NCBI GenBank assembly: GCA_004151065.3
Contig: NWUY0300020588.1
Location: 31,563-46,792, forward strand
Direction: 5' to 3'
Source of the DNA: Larix sibirica
Taxonomy: Eukaryota > Streptophyta > Pinopsida > Pinales > Pinaceae
Length of the DNA stretch: 15,230 nt
Made by a program: the position numbers and the translations under genes. Of the stretch, positions 1-9,128 are shown in pieces. Each line of letters opens with the position of its first letter. The stretch's first letter is position 1. The notes under the pieces are model-generated. The model was not told where the DNA came from and ran no database searches. It saw only the letters and a program-made list of their open reading frames with translations.

Positions 1-465
1 GAGAATATTGAAAATTAAAATATTAAATCAAATTTTAATTTTGAAAATTAAAATATTAAAATAAATTAAGTTTTACTTATGAAAATTAAAATTAAAAAAA
101 AAAACAGTTAATGATGATGATAGTTTTTAACGTTCACTGACACCAACTTTGGTCTATCCGACCTTAAAAACGAAAGGAGTCACTTGGTTTCTTTAGACTT
201 TCATTTTTATGGTCAAAACACTTTGAGAGAAACATTTCTAAATCACCATAGTTATGATGAGTTTTAAGAAAATATTGTAGCAAATGTTTTGAAAATTATA
301 AATATATTTATTTGAAAATATAGCAAAACTTTATGAAAATTTATGTCAAGGATATCAACTATATAGTTAAAAGAGTTTGACTTACAACTAAAAAGTACAT
401 TCCCTATTCCAATAGACAAATAAAATATTAAGTAAATAAAGATTTTACAATGGTATAAAGTTCAA
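1..465. other. AT-rich flank without a recognisable gene
   Basis: All six frames are broken by frequent stops and no family motif is visible. The first 100 bases consist of A/T-rich repeats. The rest (about 120-465) is non-repetitive AT-rich DNA. This is the left flank of the large LINE that follows. Confidence 0.6.
8..60. repeat. 33-bp period AT-rich direct repeat, two copies
   Basis: The 20-mer TTGAAAATTAAAATATTAAA occurs at 8-27 and exactly again at 41-60, a period of 33 bp. A third, diverged partial copy begins near 79. It is low-complexity DNA with no sign of function. Confidence 0.7.
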
Positions 466-556
466 AATGGAGTAGGGGTTAGGGAAAAATTCAAATCGAA
501 GGTTTCAGATACCTGCATTAGGGTTATACTAAGCGAGTCGAAGCTTGGAGAGTGGC

Positions 557-1963
557 ATGGGGGAGTCAACCGGGGGGGGTTCTGAACCCCACCCAGCAAA
601 GCAAAGGAAAAGGGGTTAAGGATGAAACATAAATAGATACCTCTTTAGGAACTGGAGGAGAAGGATCAAGCGGCCTTAACGATCAACAACTGAATAGGAG
701 AGAAGGTAGAAAGTCGGGGCAATGCATTCCCAAAACCAAAATGATCCCATCCTTGAATATCAAATTTGAGGGTCTTCAAACCCACATTCAATATATGAAG
801 GATCGTGCATTGATCGGGAAATTTGTAGGTATCTAGCCATCTGAAAAATCATTAATCAGTGGATCAATGGAACTTGGAAACCAAAAGGACATTATGACCT
901 GCAATTGGGTGCGAAAGGATTTTTTACATTCATCTTTTTCAATCTGGAGAACCGAAATAGGATTATGGACGAAGGGCCATATTTCTTTAACTCAACAGGT
1001 TTATTCTTGAGAACATGGAAGGAACGCTTCAACCCGCACAGGGAGGATTTAACAGTGGCACCGATCTGGATCCACCTCTATTCCTTTTCGTCGGAGTACT
1101 GGAGGGAGGACATCTTGGAAGATTTGGGGAATGCTTTAGGAACCTTTGTAAAAGAATCTGAGCAGACAAAAATGGTGAGATATACGTCCTATGTAAGGAT
1201 ATGCATCTACATGAACCTATCGAAAGAGCTTCCGGAGGCGATCAATCTATCCTGGGAAGATGAGGAATGGATACAGATGCTGGACTATGAAAATGTGCCC
1301 TTTACGTGTAGAAGGTGTCATGAACATGGGCATATCTTCAAAGATTTCCCTTTGAACTCCCCTACGATGTCTTCAAATCCCAAATATGTGAAGGACACCG
1401 AGGGATTCACGAAGATCAACAGTAGGAAAAGACATGCAGAGAGAGCATCGGGACTTGAGATCCACAAAAAGCCTCAAATAGCCAACATATTTTAGACTTT
1501 AAATCAAGATCCAGATAGTATCCAAGTTTCGGTGGAAGAGAAAGGTGAACCAATAAGGAATGAGAAAGATAAAGGCAAGGAAGGAGCACTAGAAATCCGA
1601 AAAGAACGGGAAGAGAATGAGGACACTGAGATGCAGGTAGAGGGGGCATATGATTTGTAGCTTGGGCATATAGATATGGACGAAATTGAGCATGCATGCT
1701 CCAACCTGGAATCAGGTTACATACCTTCTCAACAGGTGCGTCTTCTAAGAGATGTGATTCTCAAGACAAGCACCCCAAAGAACCTTGGAGTGGTCTTAGA
1801 ATCCCTCAAAGGCAACGAAGGAAATAGAAATACTTCAGAAGAAAAACGTGGAAGAAGAAGCAATACACAAAGGATTAAGAATGTGGGGGGGGGATTGGTG
1901 GCCATCGGCCAATACCCTACCATTAAGGAGGCATTCGAAGCTATTTCCAAATCCTTACAATAA
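557..1963 (+). pseudogene. LINE A ORF1, nucleic-acid-binding Gag-like protein (DUF4283 and zinc knuckle), degenerate
   Basis: The protein would coat LINE RNA and help reverse transcription. The ATG at 557 opens a short Gly/Ser/Pro-rich lead (MGESTGGGSE) as a plausible start. The DUF4283-like core can be followed from about 741, first in frame 0 up to a TAG at 834, then from about 845 in the next frame after a probable one-base loss near 850. The core includes W-INGTWKPKGHYDLQLGAKG and is intact to 1492. The zinc knuckle at 1307-1348 reads C-x2-C-x4-H-x4-F, so the fourth ligand is Phe (TTC at 1346) instead of Cys. The same frame runs on through TAG stops at 1493 and 1658 into a charged tail that ends at TAA 1961. 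An ATG reading frame cannot make the whole protein. Which ancestral start was used is uncertain. Confidence 0.8.
1960..1963 (+). promoter_or_regulatory. ORF1/ORF2 junction, probable decayed ATGA stop-start overlap
   Basis: The ORF1 stop is TAA at 1961-1963. The ORF2 reading frame begins with ATA at 1960-1962, followed directly by the endonuclease N-terminus (KIISWNIRGLN). One G-to-A change at 1962 would turn an ancestral ATGA (start ATG overlapping stop TGA) into the observed ATAA. Such overlaps are known to permit termination-reinitiation in compact elements. The ancestral state is inferred. Confidence 0.5.
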
Positions 1964-2670
1964 AAATTATATCGTGGAATATCAGAGGCTTGAATAGCCC
2001 TAAGAAGAGAAGAATTTTGAAGAGGAAGATTGAGAATGAGAAACACGCAGTTGTGATGATTCAGGAAACAAAATGTTTGGAAGGATATCTTAGAGCCATG
2101 GGAATGAAGATCTAGAGAGGTAGCAAAATGATAACATTCATGCGGCTTGGGCGGTTGGGGGCCTAACGATATAGTGGAATCCACAAGAGGTAAGTATGTC
2201 AAATTTTGTGGCTACAATGCATATTCTATCTGCGAAATTTCATGTTATAGGTACAAATGTAAGAGGGATCATATCAAATGTCTATGGCCCCTATAAAACC
2301 TCCTTAAAGGAAGGATTTTTTGACTCAATGGAGCGCTTGGGCACCTAGGTGGGGCAGAGACATTGGATTATAGGAGGTGATTTCAACATGATCAAGAGCT
2401 TAGATGAAAAGAGGGGTGGACAACGACACATGAACAATAACAATCTTAGATTTGGAGAAATGATTGATAACCTACAATTGGTGGACATGAGAATGTCAAA
2501 TAGCCTTTACACCTGGAATACTAAGCATGCAGGAGATAGACATATAGCATGTCAACTAGATCGCTTCTTGGCCTTGGAATCCATTTTGGTGGGAGGAGGG
2601 AAAATATCTGCCCTGGTCTTGCCAGCTGCAGGATTGGACCATTGGCCCATAAGTTTGGTATGGGGAAGAA
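1963..2670 (+). other. LINE A endonuclease domain (APE/exonuclease-endonuclease-phosphatase fold)
   Basis: The domain opens with the SWNIRGLN motif, followed by QETKC carrying the catalytic Glu. Further on are VYGPY, then GGDFN at about 2376-2390 with both catalytic Asp and Asn kept, then CQLDRFL, and LDHWPISL in place of the family SDH motif, with the His kept and the Ser replaced by Leu. A TAG at 2113, a frame change near 2140 and TAGs at 2172 and 2346 break it. The nick made by this domain in a live copy sets the target-site duplication. Confidence 0.82.
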
Positions 2671-3179
2671 TAGGGGAGCACCTGAGGAGACCCTTCTGCT
2701 TTGAACAATTCTGGTTGTCTCGCCCACATTTTCAAAGGATGGTGAAACAGTGGTGGAGTGACTTTGTCCTGCCTAGAGGAACACTGATATAGAAATTTCA
2801 ACAAAAAATGAAATTTATAAAAGAGAAAGTGAAAAAATGGAATAAGGAATCCTTTGGGAACATCTTCCAGGAAAAGAAGAGGCTATAAAATCAATTAGAG
2901 GAGCTGTAAAATTCTATAATTATAAATGGGTATACTGAGGAATTGAAGGTTGAAGAGACTTATCTGTGAGTTCAGTTGGACATCAAGGAAATTCAAGAGG
3001 AGCTGCTCTGGAAACAAAATTCTAGGAACAGATGGCTAAAGGAAGGGGACTAAAATACCAAGTTTTTCCACCTGTCTGCTATCCAACATAGACAATTAAA
3101 CAAAATCATAAGACTTAAAGCAACGGAGGGTAGATACGTGGAGACGTAGGCGGACATAGAGAAAGAACTCAACACCTTC

Positions 3180-4330
3180 TTCATGGACCTCCTGGATGAA
3201 CAAATTCCAGATAGAAGCACGCATATAGATAGAGTGATTCAACATATCTTGGATTTGATCACTCAAGAGCACAATGAGCTCCTTATGGGGCCGATTGAAA
3301 TTCCAAAGTTGGAGGAAGCAACGAAGAAGATGGAAGGAGGCAAGGCTCCAAGGCTTGATGGTTTCACAACTAATTTTTTCCACTCTTGTTGTGACATGCT
3401 AAAGGAAGAAGTGTTGGAGATTGTGGAGGATTCTAGGAAAATAGGAGGAGAACTCTCAGCCTTTAATTTCACCCTTTTGACTATGATCCCCAAAGAGAGT
3501 GGAGTTGACTTGCCAAGTAAATTCAGACCAATAGCGTTATGTAATGTTATTTACAAGATAATAACAAAGGTCATAGCTAATTGGTTAAAACCATTGTTAC
3601 GACTATTAGTCTCCCAAGAGCAGGCTGGTTTTGTGGAAGGCAAGAAGATATTGGATGGAATTTGCTCACTCGTGAAGTTATTCATTCTTGGAAGGTGACA
3701 AAAAGCCCTGGAATGCTTATCAAACTAGACCTATCAAAGGCCTATGACAAATTAAGCTGGCAATTTATGGGGAAAATGTTGCACGTTTTTTGTTTCCAGG
3801 AACAATGGATTAAATGGGTCTTTCACCTCTCCTCATTAGCCTTTTTATCCATTTTAGTCAATGGAACTCCATCTATGCCATTTAAATCCTCGAGAGGGAT
3901 CCCCTGTCTCCTTTTCTCTTTGTGTTGATGGTGGAAGGCCTGGGAAGATCCCTAAAAGCGATGGTGAGTGCCAATAATATCAAAGGTCTTTGTCTGCATA
4001 AGGGAGCTCGACCTCAAACGCATCAACAATTTGTTGACGACACCATGTTAATGGGACAATCTTCAGTCTAAGAAGCTCATGTGATAAAAAGGGTCTTGAT
4101 TTCCTGAAGACTAGTGGTCTGGGAATCACCAAGGAAAAGTCGCAGGTATTCTTTTTCAATACTCCTAAGTTAACCCGTAGGAATATCTTAAGGATTTTGG
4201 GCTTCCAGCTGGGAGCCTTACCTTCAAAGTACTTGGGAGTTCCGCTATCAGATTTATTCATCAAGAAAATCTCTTAGCAAGATCTATTGGATAAGATGAA
4301 TTTGAAGTTGTCCAATTAGACTCGTAGGAC
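3180..4330 (+). other. LINE A reverse transcriptase domain (RVT_1)
   Basis: Recognisable RT blocks follow in order. GGKAPRLDGFTTNFF stands where plant LINEs have K(S/A)PGPDG. Next come FRPIALCNVIYKI and QAGFVEGK, then motif A LDLSKAYD with the catalytic Asp at 3728. SSRGI is the start of motif B, where the RQGD residues are missing, and motif C is QQFVDDTM with the Asp pair at 4036-4041. Downstream is SKYLGVPL. Frame changes near 3663, 3900 and 4104 split the domain. The catalytic Asp codons survive although the protein cannot be made. Confidence 0.88.
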
Positions 4331-5129
4331 TCTTAATTTTTTTGGGAGGTGAACTATGGTTCAATCGGTTCTACAAGCGTTGCTTCTCTATCTGTTTTCA
4401 ATCTTGACGGCACCTAAATCTATCTTGAAGAAAATAAGAAACTTGCAATGCAATTGCTTATAGGGAGGCTCTGAAGAATGCCACAAATGGGCTCTGGTGG
4501 ATTGGAATATAGTTTACACCCCGAAATTGATGGAGGGTTTAGGTCTCAGAGATCCAGAGGTTAGCAATGAAGTGATGGGAGCAAAGATATAGTGGCATTG
4601 GGTCACATATGTGAATGAACCTTGAGCGCATATGTGGTACTGGATATATGCAAAGGAATGGGAGAAACAAAATCTAATCCAATTTGTGGAGGAAACCCTA
4701 GGATCGCACATCTGCATAGCAGTGCAGAAGAACATAAGGTTTATTCAACAACATAGCTTTTGGGAGATCCTTAATGGGGAATCAACGTATTTTTTCTGGA
4801 CTCTTGGCAACAGTATCCCTATATTTTAGATTCCATTAACCTCCCTATCCTCCAAGAGAATCTACGGGAAAAAAACTTGGTTAAGGTGAAGTATATGTGG
4901 GAGATAGGAAATCCGTATGGCCTTTTCCAACGTTGGCATAATGGACCGGTGGCAAAGTTGGATCCCACTAGAGAATATTCAAGACCTTTGGGATCTCCTG
5001 CAAGAAAGGAAAATTGTTCTCTGGCATGACCCTGATAAACTTAGATGGGGATATTCCCCCACAGGGTCCTTCAATCTGAAGGAGGCGGCCTACCTACATG
5101 TAGGCTACAATCATATTCCCAAAGAGCCA

Positions 5130-5345
5130 AAGTGGAGGAAAATTTGGAAAGCTAATTTATGGTCGAAAATAGCTTTGTTCGTATGGCTCTTAATGTGCTG
5201 CATAATTCTCACATGGGAGAATTTATTGAAGCGAGGATTCACGGGACCTTCTTGGTGTTGTATGTGCAATAAGGAAGGTGAAACAATAGATCACCTACTG
5301 GATGGGTGCGACTTTGCCTCAACACTTTGGGAGAAAGGGGAAACG
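5130..5345 (+). other. LINE A zf-RVT zinc-binding domain
   Basis: The segment includes the FVWLL patch typical of zf-RVT and then a C-x2-C-x8-H-x4-C arrangement, with Cys codons at 5256, 5265 and 5307 and His at 5292. This domain lies between RT and RNase H in plant L1 ORF2. The frame is open here but ends at a TAG at 5355, after which the homologous sequence goes on in the same frame for about 100 bp. Confidence 0.8.
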
Positions 5346-5734
5346 ATATTATGCTAGACATATAGAGTAAGAGGGAATCCAATCAACTCAATTATGGAAT
5401 GGAAAGAGGAACCTTTCAAGAATCCCATGCTCAACTGTATATGGGAGCTTTTGCCTGATTCTTAGTTTGGGAAATCTGGAAAGAAATAAATCGACTAATA
5501 TTTGAGGGAAAATGCAGAAAGGAGGAAGAGGTGTGGGTCCTCTTGAAGGCTCACGTTAAGGAGATGCTGAAACTAAAACCATGTGGGGGAAGAGATGTTC
5601 AATCCGAGATAGTTGAAGCAAGAATCCTGTAAGATTGGGATATTAGCACCATCCCGGAGTACATTGGCCCATTGAGGATAAAAGTTGGGAAGGGTAACAG
5701 TCCGGAAGTATGGCAGAGACCTCCAGAAGGCTCC

Positions 5735-6140
5735 TTCAAACTAAAATTTGATGGTGCATCAAAAGGAAATCCTGGACCATCCGGGTTCGGAGGGGTGATA
5801 TGTAATCATTAGGGCAGAATCGTAGGACTTCTATGGGGTATATCATGGAAAACACCAACAATGTGGTAGAGCTGGATGGCCTTACCATGGGATTTTGATA
5901 TGTTCTGAAGAAGGGATGGATCCCTGCTATCATTGAAGGTGACTCCCAATTAATCTTGAATATGGCAGAGAAGATCCAATATGGTTCATTAGCGGCGAAA
6001 GTTGGAAGGAATTGGAGACTGGAAGAACGCTTGGGACAGTTGGTCGCTTTACTAAGCAATGCTCTAGCGATAGTTTTTAGCCACGTAAACAGAAAAGCAA
6101 ATAAGTTTGCTAATTTTATAGACAATTATGGAGTTCGAGA
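5735..6140 (+). other. LINE A RNase H domain (RVT_3, archaeal-type RNH of plant L1)
   Basis: The start FDGASKGNPGPSGFGGVI carries the first catalytic Asp at 5750. NNVVEL carries the Glu at 5869 and EGDSQLIL the second Asp at 5941. The last motif reads HVNRKANKFANF, with Asn at 6112 where the family normally has the final catalytic Asp (A-D). A TAG at 5810, a frame change near 5835 and an in-frame TGA shortly after 5895 break the domain. It is of the RVT_3 kind known from plant L1 elements and from many plant host proteins. Confidence 0.82.
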
Positions 6141-6222
6141 GAGGATTTCCCTGAATGAACATGTTTGGGAAGATCTGCAAGAAGATGCCTTCAAAACCAA
6201 CTGTCAAGATCCATCCTCCTAA

Positions 6223-6455
6223 GACTTGGAAGCCCTAGATGCGGGTGCCCACTTGGCTAGGAGGCCACATGTAGCTATATGTGTGGCACGTGGAGACGAA
6301 GAGGAACTATAGGAGGAGACACCTCCATTTTTTAGTAGGTAGGAGGATTTATGGGTGGAGCATGTGAGGGAAGGCCCATTAAGAGGGCAGGAACGGCGAG
6401 GGGAATTTCACATTTAAGATGATAGGACAATAAGAGGGAATGTGGCAAAAGAAGT
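6223..6455 (+). other. LINE A post-RNase H linker, coding-like but interrupted
   Basis: The ORF2 frame reads on past the TAA at 6220 with long amino-acid-like stretches (for example DLEALDAGAHLARRPHVA) broken by TAG or TAA at intervals. Either ORF2 once reached further, or this joins RNase H to the next segment. No family is recognised. Confidence 0.35.
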
Positions 6456-7210
6456 ATGCCACTGTTAGATAGGATCTACTGTAAGCTAAGTATTTTGTAC
6501 CCGGGGAGCATGGGAATTGAATGGGGAAAGCCTGGTGCAGGAGGGAGAGCCAAGGCAAATCTTGATTACGCCATTAATTATACCTCTGTGATAATGATGA
6601 GACTCTTAATTCTTGGTACTGGCTATAAAGTCCGAGAAATTGGATATATATGGTGCATAATAGCTGGAGCGAAGGATGAGGTAAGGCGAAGGGTTGACAC
6701 ACTCGCAGCGATTTGGGAGCTCGACGTGCTTGAATTTTTAAGGGTGGCCATGGTTCCCCGCCAGCAAATGCGCAGCCGCCGTGGAGGAAGAGATAGAGGT
6801 GAGAGAGGCCCTGTCAAAGTGGATTGGGGGCAAGCGTATGCAGAGGCAAAATCCTCCTCATATTGAAGAGGCCATTTCGGAATTGGAGGAAGAATAAATG
6901 CAGACGAATAGAGAGGAGCAAGGTTTGGCAGTTTTTAAGCCCCTATTGGACTATAAGAAAGATTTTAGACAAAACCATGATGGAAAGTGAAAGCTTTGGA
7001 TATCTAGTAGCCCAGATTCTAATCAACCTGAAGGAGGAAATGTCGAGGAACATAGTGGACATTGAAGCGGTTTTGGACCTCGCGAAGGCTCCATTTAAGC
7101 GCCCTCCTGATGAAGCAGAATATCCACAGAAGGACCCAGTTCATCCATCTTTGGTTCACATACCCAAGCCTTCAGAGGAAGTGACGCCTCCAGCTGAAGG
7201 GTCGGGGTAA
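6456..7210 (+). pseudogene. LINE A post-RNase H segment, possible third ORF, function unknown
   Basis: Two overlapping open stretches, 6456-6866 and 6824-7210, together give a coding-like region of about 250 codons, apparently split by one or two indels. The first has a Gly-rich start, a central mixed-charge part (YKVREIGYIWCIIAGAKDEV) and a basic Arg-rich patch (RQQMRSRRGGRDRGERG). The second has a helical, heptad-like stretch (ILINLKEEMSRNIVDIEAVL) and a Pro/Glu-rich end (PSEEVTPPAEGSG) before TAA. I do not recognise the family. It follows RNase H on the same strand and precedes the 3' UTR, so it would be carried on the element's RNA. It could be an ORF2 C-terminal extension, a separate ORF3, or a captured host fragment. 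Confidence 0.45.
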
Positions 7211-7520
7211 TCCTGGCTACTATGTCTATGTCGTGTCTTGAGCAGGTCTTGTGTTTTATGCTGGTTTTTGTAATGACTTTGGGCTTGGGGTTTTTGTGTT
7301 CAAGTATTAGAATGATAGATGATCATATGAGGGTGGTTTTGTTTCCTTGTGATAGAGAGTGTCGAATATATGTAATGGGGTGGGTGTTGCAAGCTTTGGA
7401 TAGTTGGGGTCTCAGTATTAAATATGGTCTTAGTCATGGATAGACCTGTTTTGTAATAATATGTACAGTTCTCTTTTTGTTTAGTAATTAAAGGCAATTC
7501 CTATCTTACTCATAAAAAAA
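7211..7520 (+). other. LINE A 3' UTR and A tail
   Basis: A GT-rich, non-coding stretch with TTTGTTT and TAATTAAAGGCAATTCC near its end closes with ATAAAAAAA at 7512-7520. This is the usual 3' end style of plant L1 elements. The sequence to its right is unrelated AT-rich flank. Confidence 0.65.
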
Positions 7521-8146
7521 TGTACAATTATTTTAATAAAAGTTAATAGTGGGATTTTTCCATAAAATGCTTTTTATTTTGTTGTAAAAATCACAATATT
7601 AATATTTTTTTTAAATTGAAAATTTAAATAAAAATGACTTGGATGCTCTTGTAATTATCATTCACACTACCATGTCAACTAACCATGGTTAAATTTTGAT
7701 GTTGAACTACCAATATTTAACCATGTTTAAAATTTGATGTGGGAATAGTGACATTTAACCATGGTTTATCCCTCAACAAGTCTTATTGTTGTTTAGCAAA
7801 ATGGAATTAGATTTAAAACGTTCAGAGGTTTAATTCAAATCCTTTTCCAAGGCAAAGTAGGCATGGTACTGGGTTCAACATAAGTCCGAGTAGAATATTT
7901 GGTAGGCACACATTACAATCTAACCAATTTAAATTTGGAAATTTTAGGTGTGCACATACCTAGACATTCTCCATCTCATGTTCCACCAAAACAAAGTTAC
8001 CATAAGAGTAACCACGTCAACACCATTAAAATTCCACTCCCACTACTTATTTTAGATTATCTAGCTCTAATGAAGAATATCAATGGATGATATCATTTGA
8101 TATTGTAGCTTATTATGATTGATTTCCTTTTTAGAGATAAATATAT
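7521..8146. other. AT-rich intergenic DNA without a gene
   Basis: No frame longer than about 60 codons looks coding and no family motif is visible. The only structure seen is the 38-bp tandem repeat at 7681-7774. This separates LINE A from the minus-strand LINE B. Confidence 0.55.
7681..7774. repeat. 38-bp tandem repeat, about 2.4 diverged copies
   Basis: Units begin with AACCATG at 7681, 7719 and 7757. By eye the first two full units match at about 29 of 38 positions. The third unit is partial. Units 1 and 3 start with the palindrome AACCATGGTT. Confidence 0.7.
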
Positions 8147-8383
8147 TGATTTTTTTTAACAGAAACGAGAAATATATTTATATACATGAACAAATAGTAT
8201 AGGGAACATACATGCCTTAAAAAAAAGAGCATGCCAAAATCCTGGGAAAAGGCCATCCAAGTGAGAGAAGCCTCCATAAGCTTAGGTAGCCATTCATAGT
8301 TTCTTGATAGTCCTACATTTCTTCCTTTTACAGTATATATTATAACGAACTGTTACATATATGCTTGCAAAAAAAAATACTTC
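8147..8383 (-). other. LINE B 3' UTR and poly(A)
   Basis: No frame is open on the minus strand here. Two A/T runs (T-rich on the coding strand) and a final eight-A tail at 8154-8147 are visible. The sequence to the left of 8147 is unrelated AT-rich flank. No matching target-site duplication could be found because the other end is lost at 9608. Confidence 0.6.
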
Positions 8384-8998
8384 AAAAAAGAGAAATTCGA
8401 GGGTGGAACTTCATTCCTGTATTGGGGTCCCTTCTTTTTTCGGCTATAGAGCTACTTCCTCTTCCGACCTATAGGTTGTTCCATCTTGTTGCTCCTGAAA
8501 ACACTGATTTTCCTCGAGCCCTTCCACACCCTTCTGAACTTCAAGCAGTATCTCCTTGAGCTAGATTAAGCCGTCCTCATTTTGCTCGTTGCCATGCATG
8601 AAAGCCTCTTGATGCTGAAAATTCATGCCTGCCGGGGCTTTCTTCCTTACCTCGAGTTGTTACAGTTGGTCCTTACCCATGTTACTTACTATCTTCCTAA
8701 CATCCTCCAGTTCATCGATGTGCACCCGAGAATGAGTCTCGATATCCCCCATGCGAGAGTCAAGGCAACTTAAATCCTGAGCAGTTCTCCGACCTTCCTC
8801 CAGAGAAACCCGAGAGACTTTGTAAGTACAATGCACCATCTTCCTTGTGTTCGTCGGGATGTTTTTAATGTACCTGACCTCTCCCAAGAGCTTCTCTATT
8901 TCTTTTCTCATGGCTGCAGGGCTCCTCTGCATTATATGCAAATTACCTTCACAGACGCTCAACTCAAAACACATAAGACTGCACTCCAGAATGTGCAA
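8384..8998 (-). pseudogene. LINE B post-RNase H coiled-coil segment, degenerate
   Basis: One minus-strand frame stays coding-like from 8998 to about 8384. Its first 112 codons are open and heptad-like (AMRKEIEKLLGEVRYIKN, HIDELEDVRKIVSNMG). It then passes a TAA and TAG stops placed where Gln codons would fit the context, and reaches a Glu/Gln-rich end (EILLEVQKGVEGLEENQ). It lies between RNase H and the 3' UTR, exactly where LINE A has its own post-RNase H segment, and both finish in Glu- and Pro-containing tails. No sequence identity with the LINE A segment is obvious by eye. The product would likely be an oligomerising helical protein. Function is unknown. Confidence 0.5.
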
Positions 8999-9128
8999 AA
9001 TGATCCAGGAATCTAGGAATTCTCCATATTAACGGGGTTGTATGACAAGGGAGAATGTGAATTAAAGACCTAGTCTTTTCCTTGCCAGGCATTAAAAGAG
9101 TTGGATCGAGCGAAACACTCTTTAACAT

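Larger units (their letters stand above)
1960..6222 (+). pseudogene. LINE A ORF2 polyprotein: endonuclease, reverse transcriptase, zf-RVT, RNase H; degenerate
   Basis: ORF2 would nick target DNA, prime reverse transcription at the nick and degrade the RNA template. Homology can be followed without a large gap over about 1,420 codons, normal for an RNase H-bearing plant L1. The reading frame changes near 2140, 3663, 3900, 4104, 4797, 4945, 5457 and 5835. In-frame stops visible include 2113, 2172, 2346, 2790, 2886, 2907, 2967, 3051, 3147, 4069, 4275, 4317, 4350, 4461, 4590, 4623, 5355, 5630 and 5810. Most are TAG, TAA or TGA where Trp, Gln or Arg is expected. The start codon is ATA instead of ATG. 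It lies directly downstream of ORF1 with a 3- to 4-base overlap. No functional product is possible. Confidence 0.88.
465..7520 (+). mobile_element. LINE A: near full-length, decayed plant L1-type non-LTR retrotransposon
   Basis: In order the element shows an ORF1 with a DUF4283-like region and zinc knuckle, an ORF2 with endonuclease, reverse transcriptase, zf-RVT and RNase H, a further coding-like segment, a 3' UTR and a short A run at 7514-7520. This is the architecture of plant L1 elements that acquired an archaeal-type RNase H. The 5' end is not exact: AT-rich flank gives way to GC-richer, element-like sequence at about 465-480. A weak, diverged target-site-duplication candidate pairs TTTACAAT near 444-451 with TGTACAAT at 7521-7528. 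Many in-frame stops and frame changes show that the copy is old and dead. Confidence 0.85.

Noticed and set aside
1416-2202. Minus-strand open frames opposite ORF1 and the start of ORF2
   Set aside because: They lie antisense to recognisable LINE A coding sequence, have low-complexity Leu/Ser/Pro composition typical of antisense translation, and match no family.
2521-2804. Two minus-strand open frames opposite the endonuclease
   Set aside because: They are shadows of the plus-strand endonuclease, whose catalytic motifs are clear.
3096-3493. Minus-strand open frames opposite the RT region
   Set aside because: Antisense to conserved RT blocks, with no motif of their own.
5736-6125. 129-codon minus-strand open frame
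   Set aside because: Directly antisense to the RNase H domain of LINE A, whose motifs are all on the plus strand.
7899-8090. 63-codon plus-strand open frame
   Set aside because: Short, His/Pro-rich by composition, no motif and no coding context.
8365-9032. Plus-strand open frames over LINE B
   Set aside because: Antisense to the minus-strand coiled-coil segment, which forms a longer coherent frame between RNase H and the 3' UTR.
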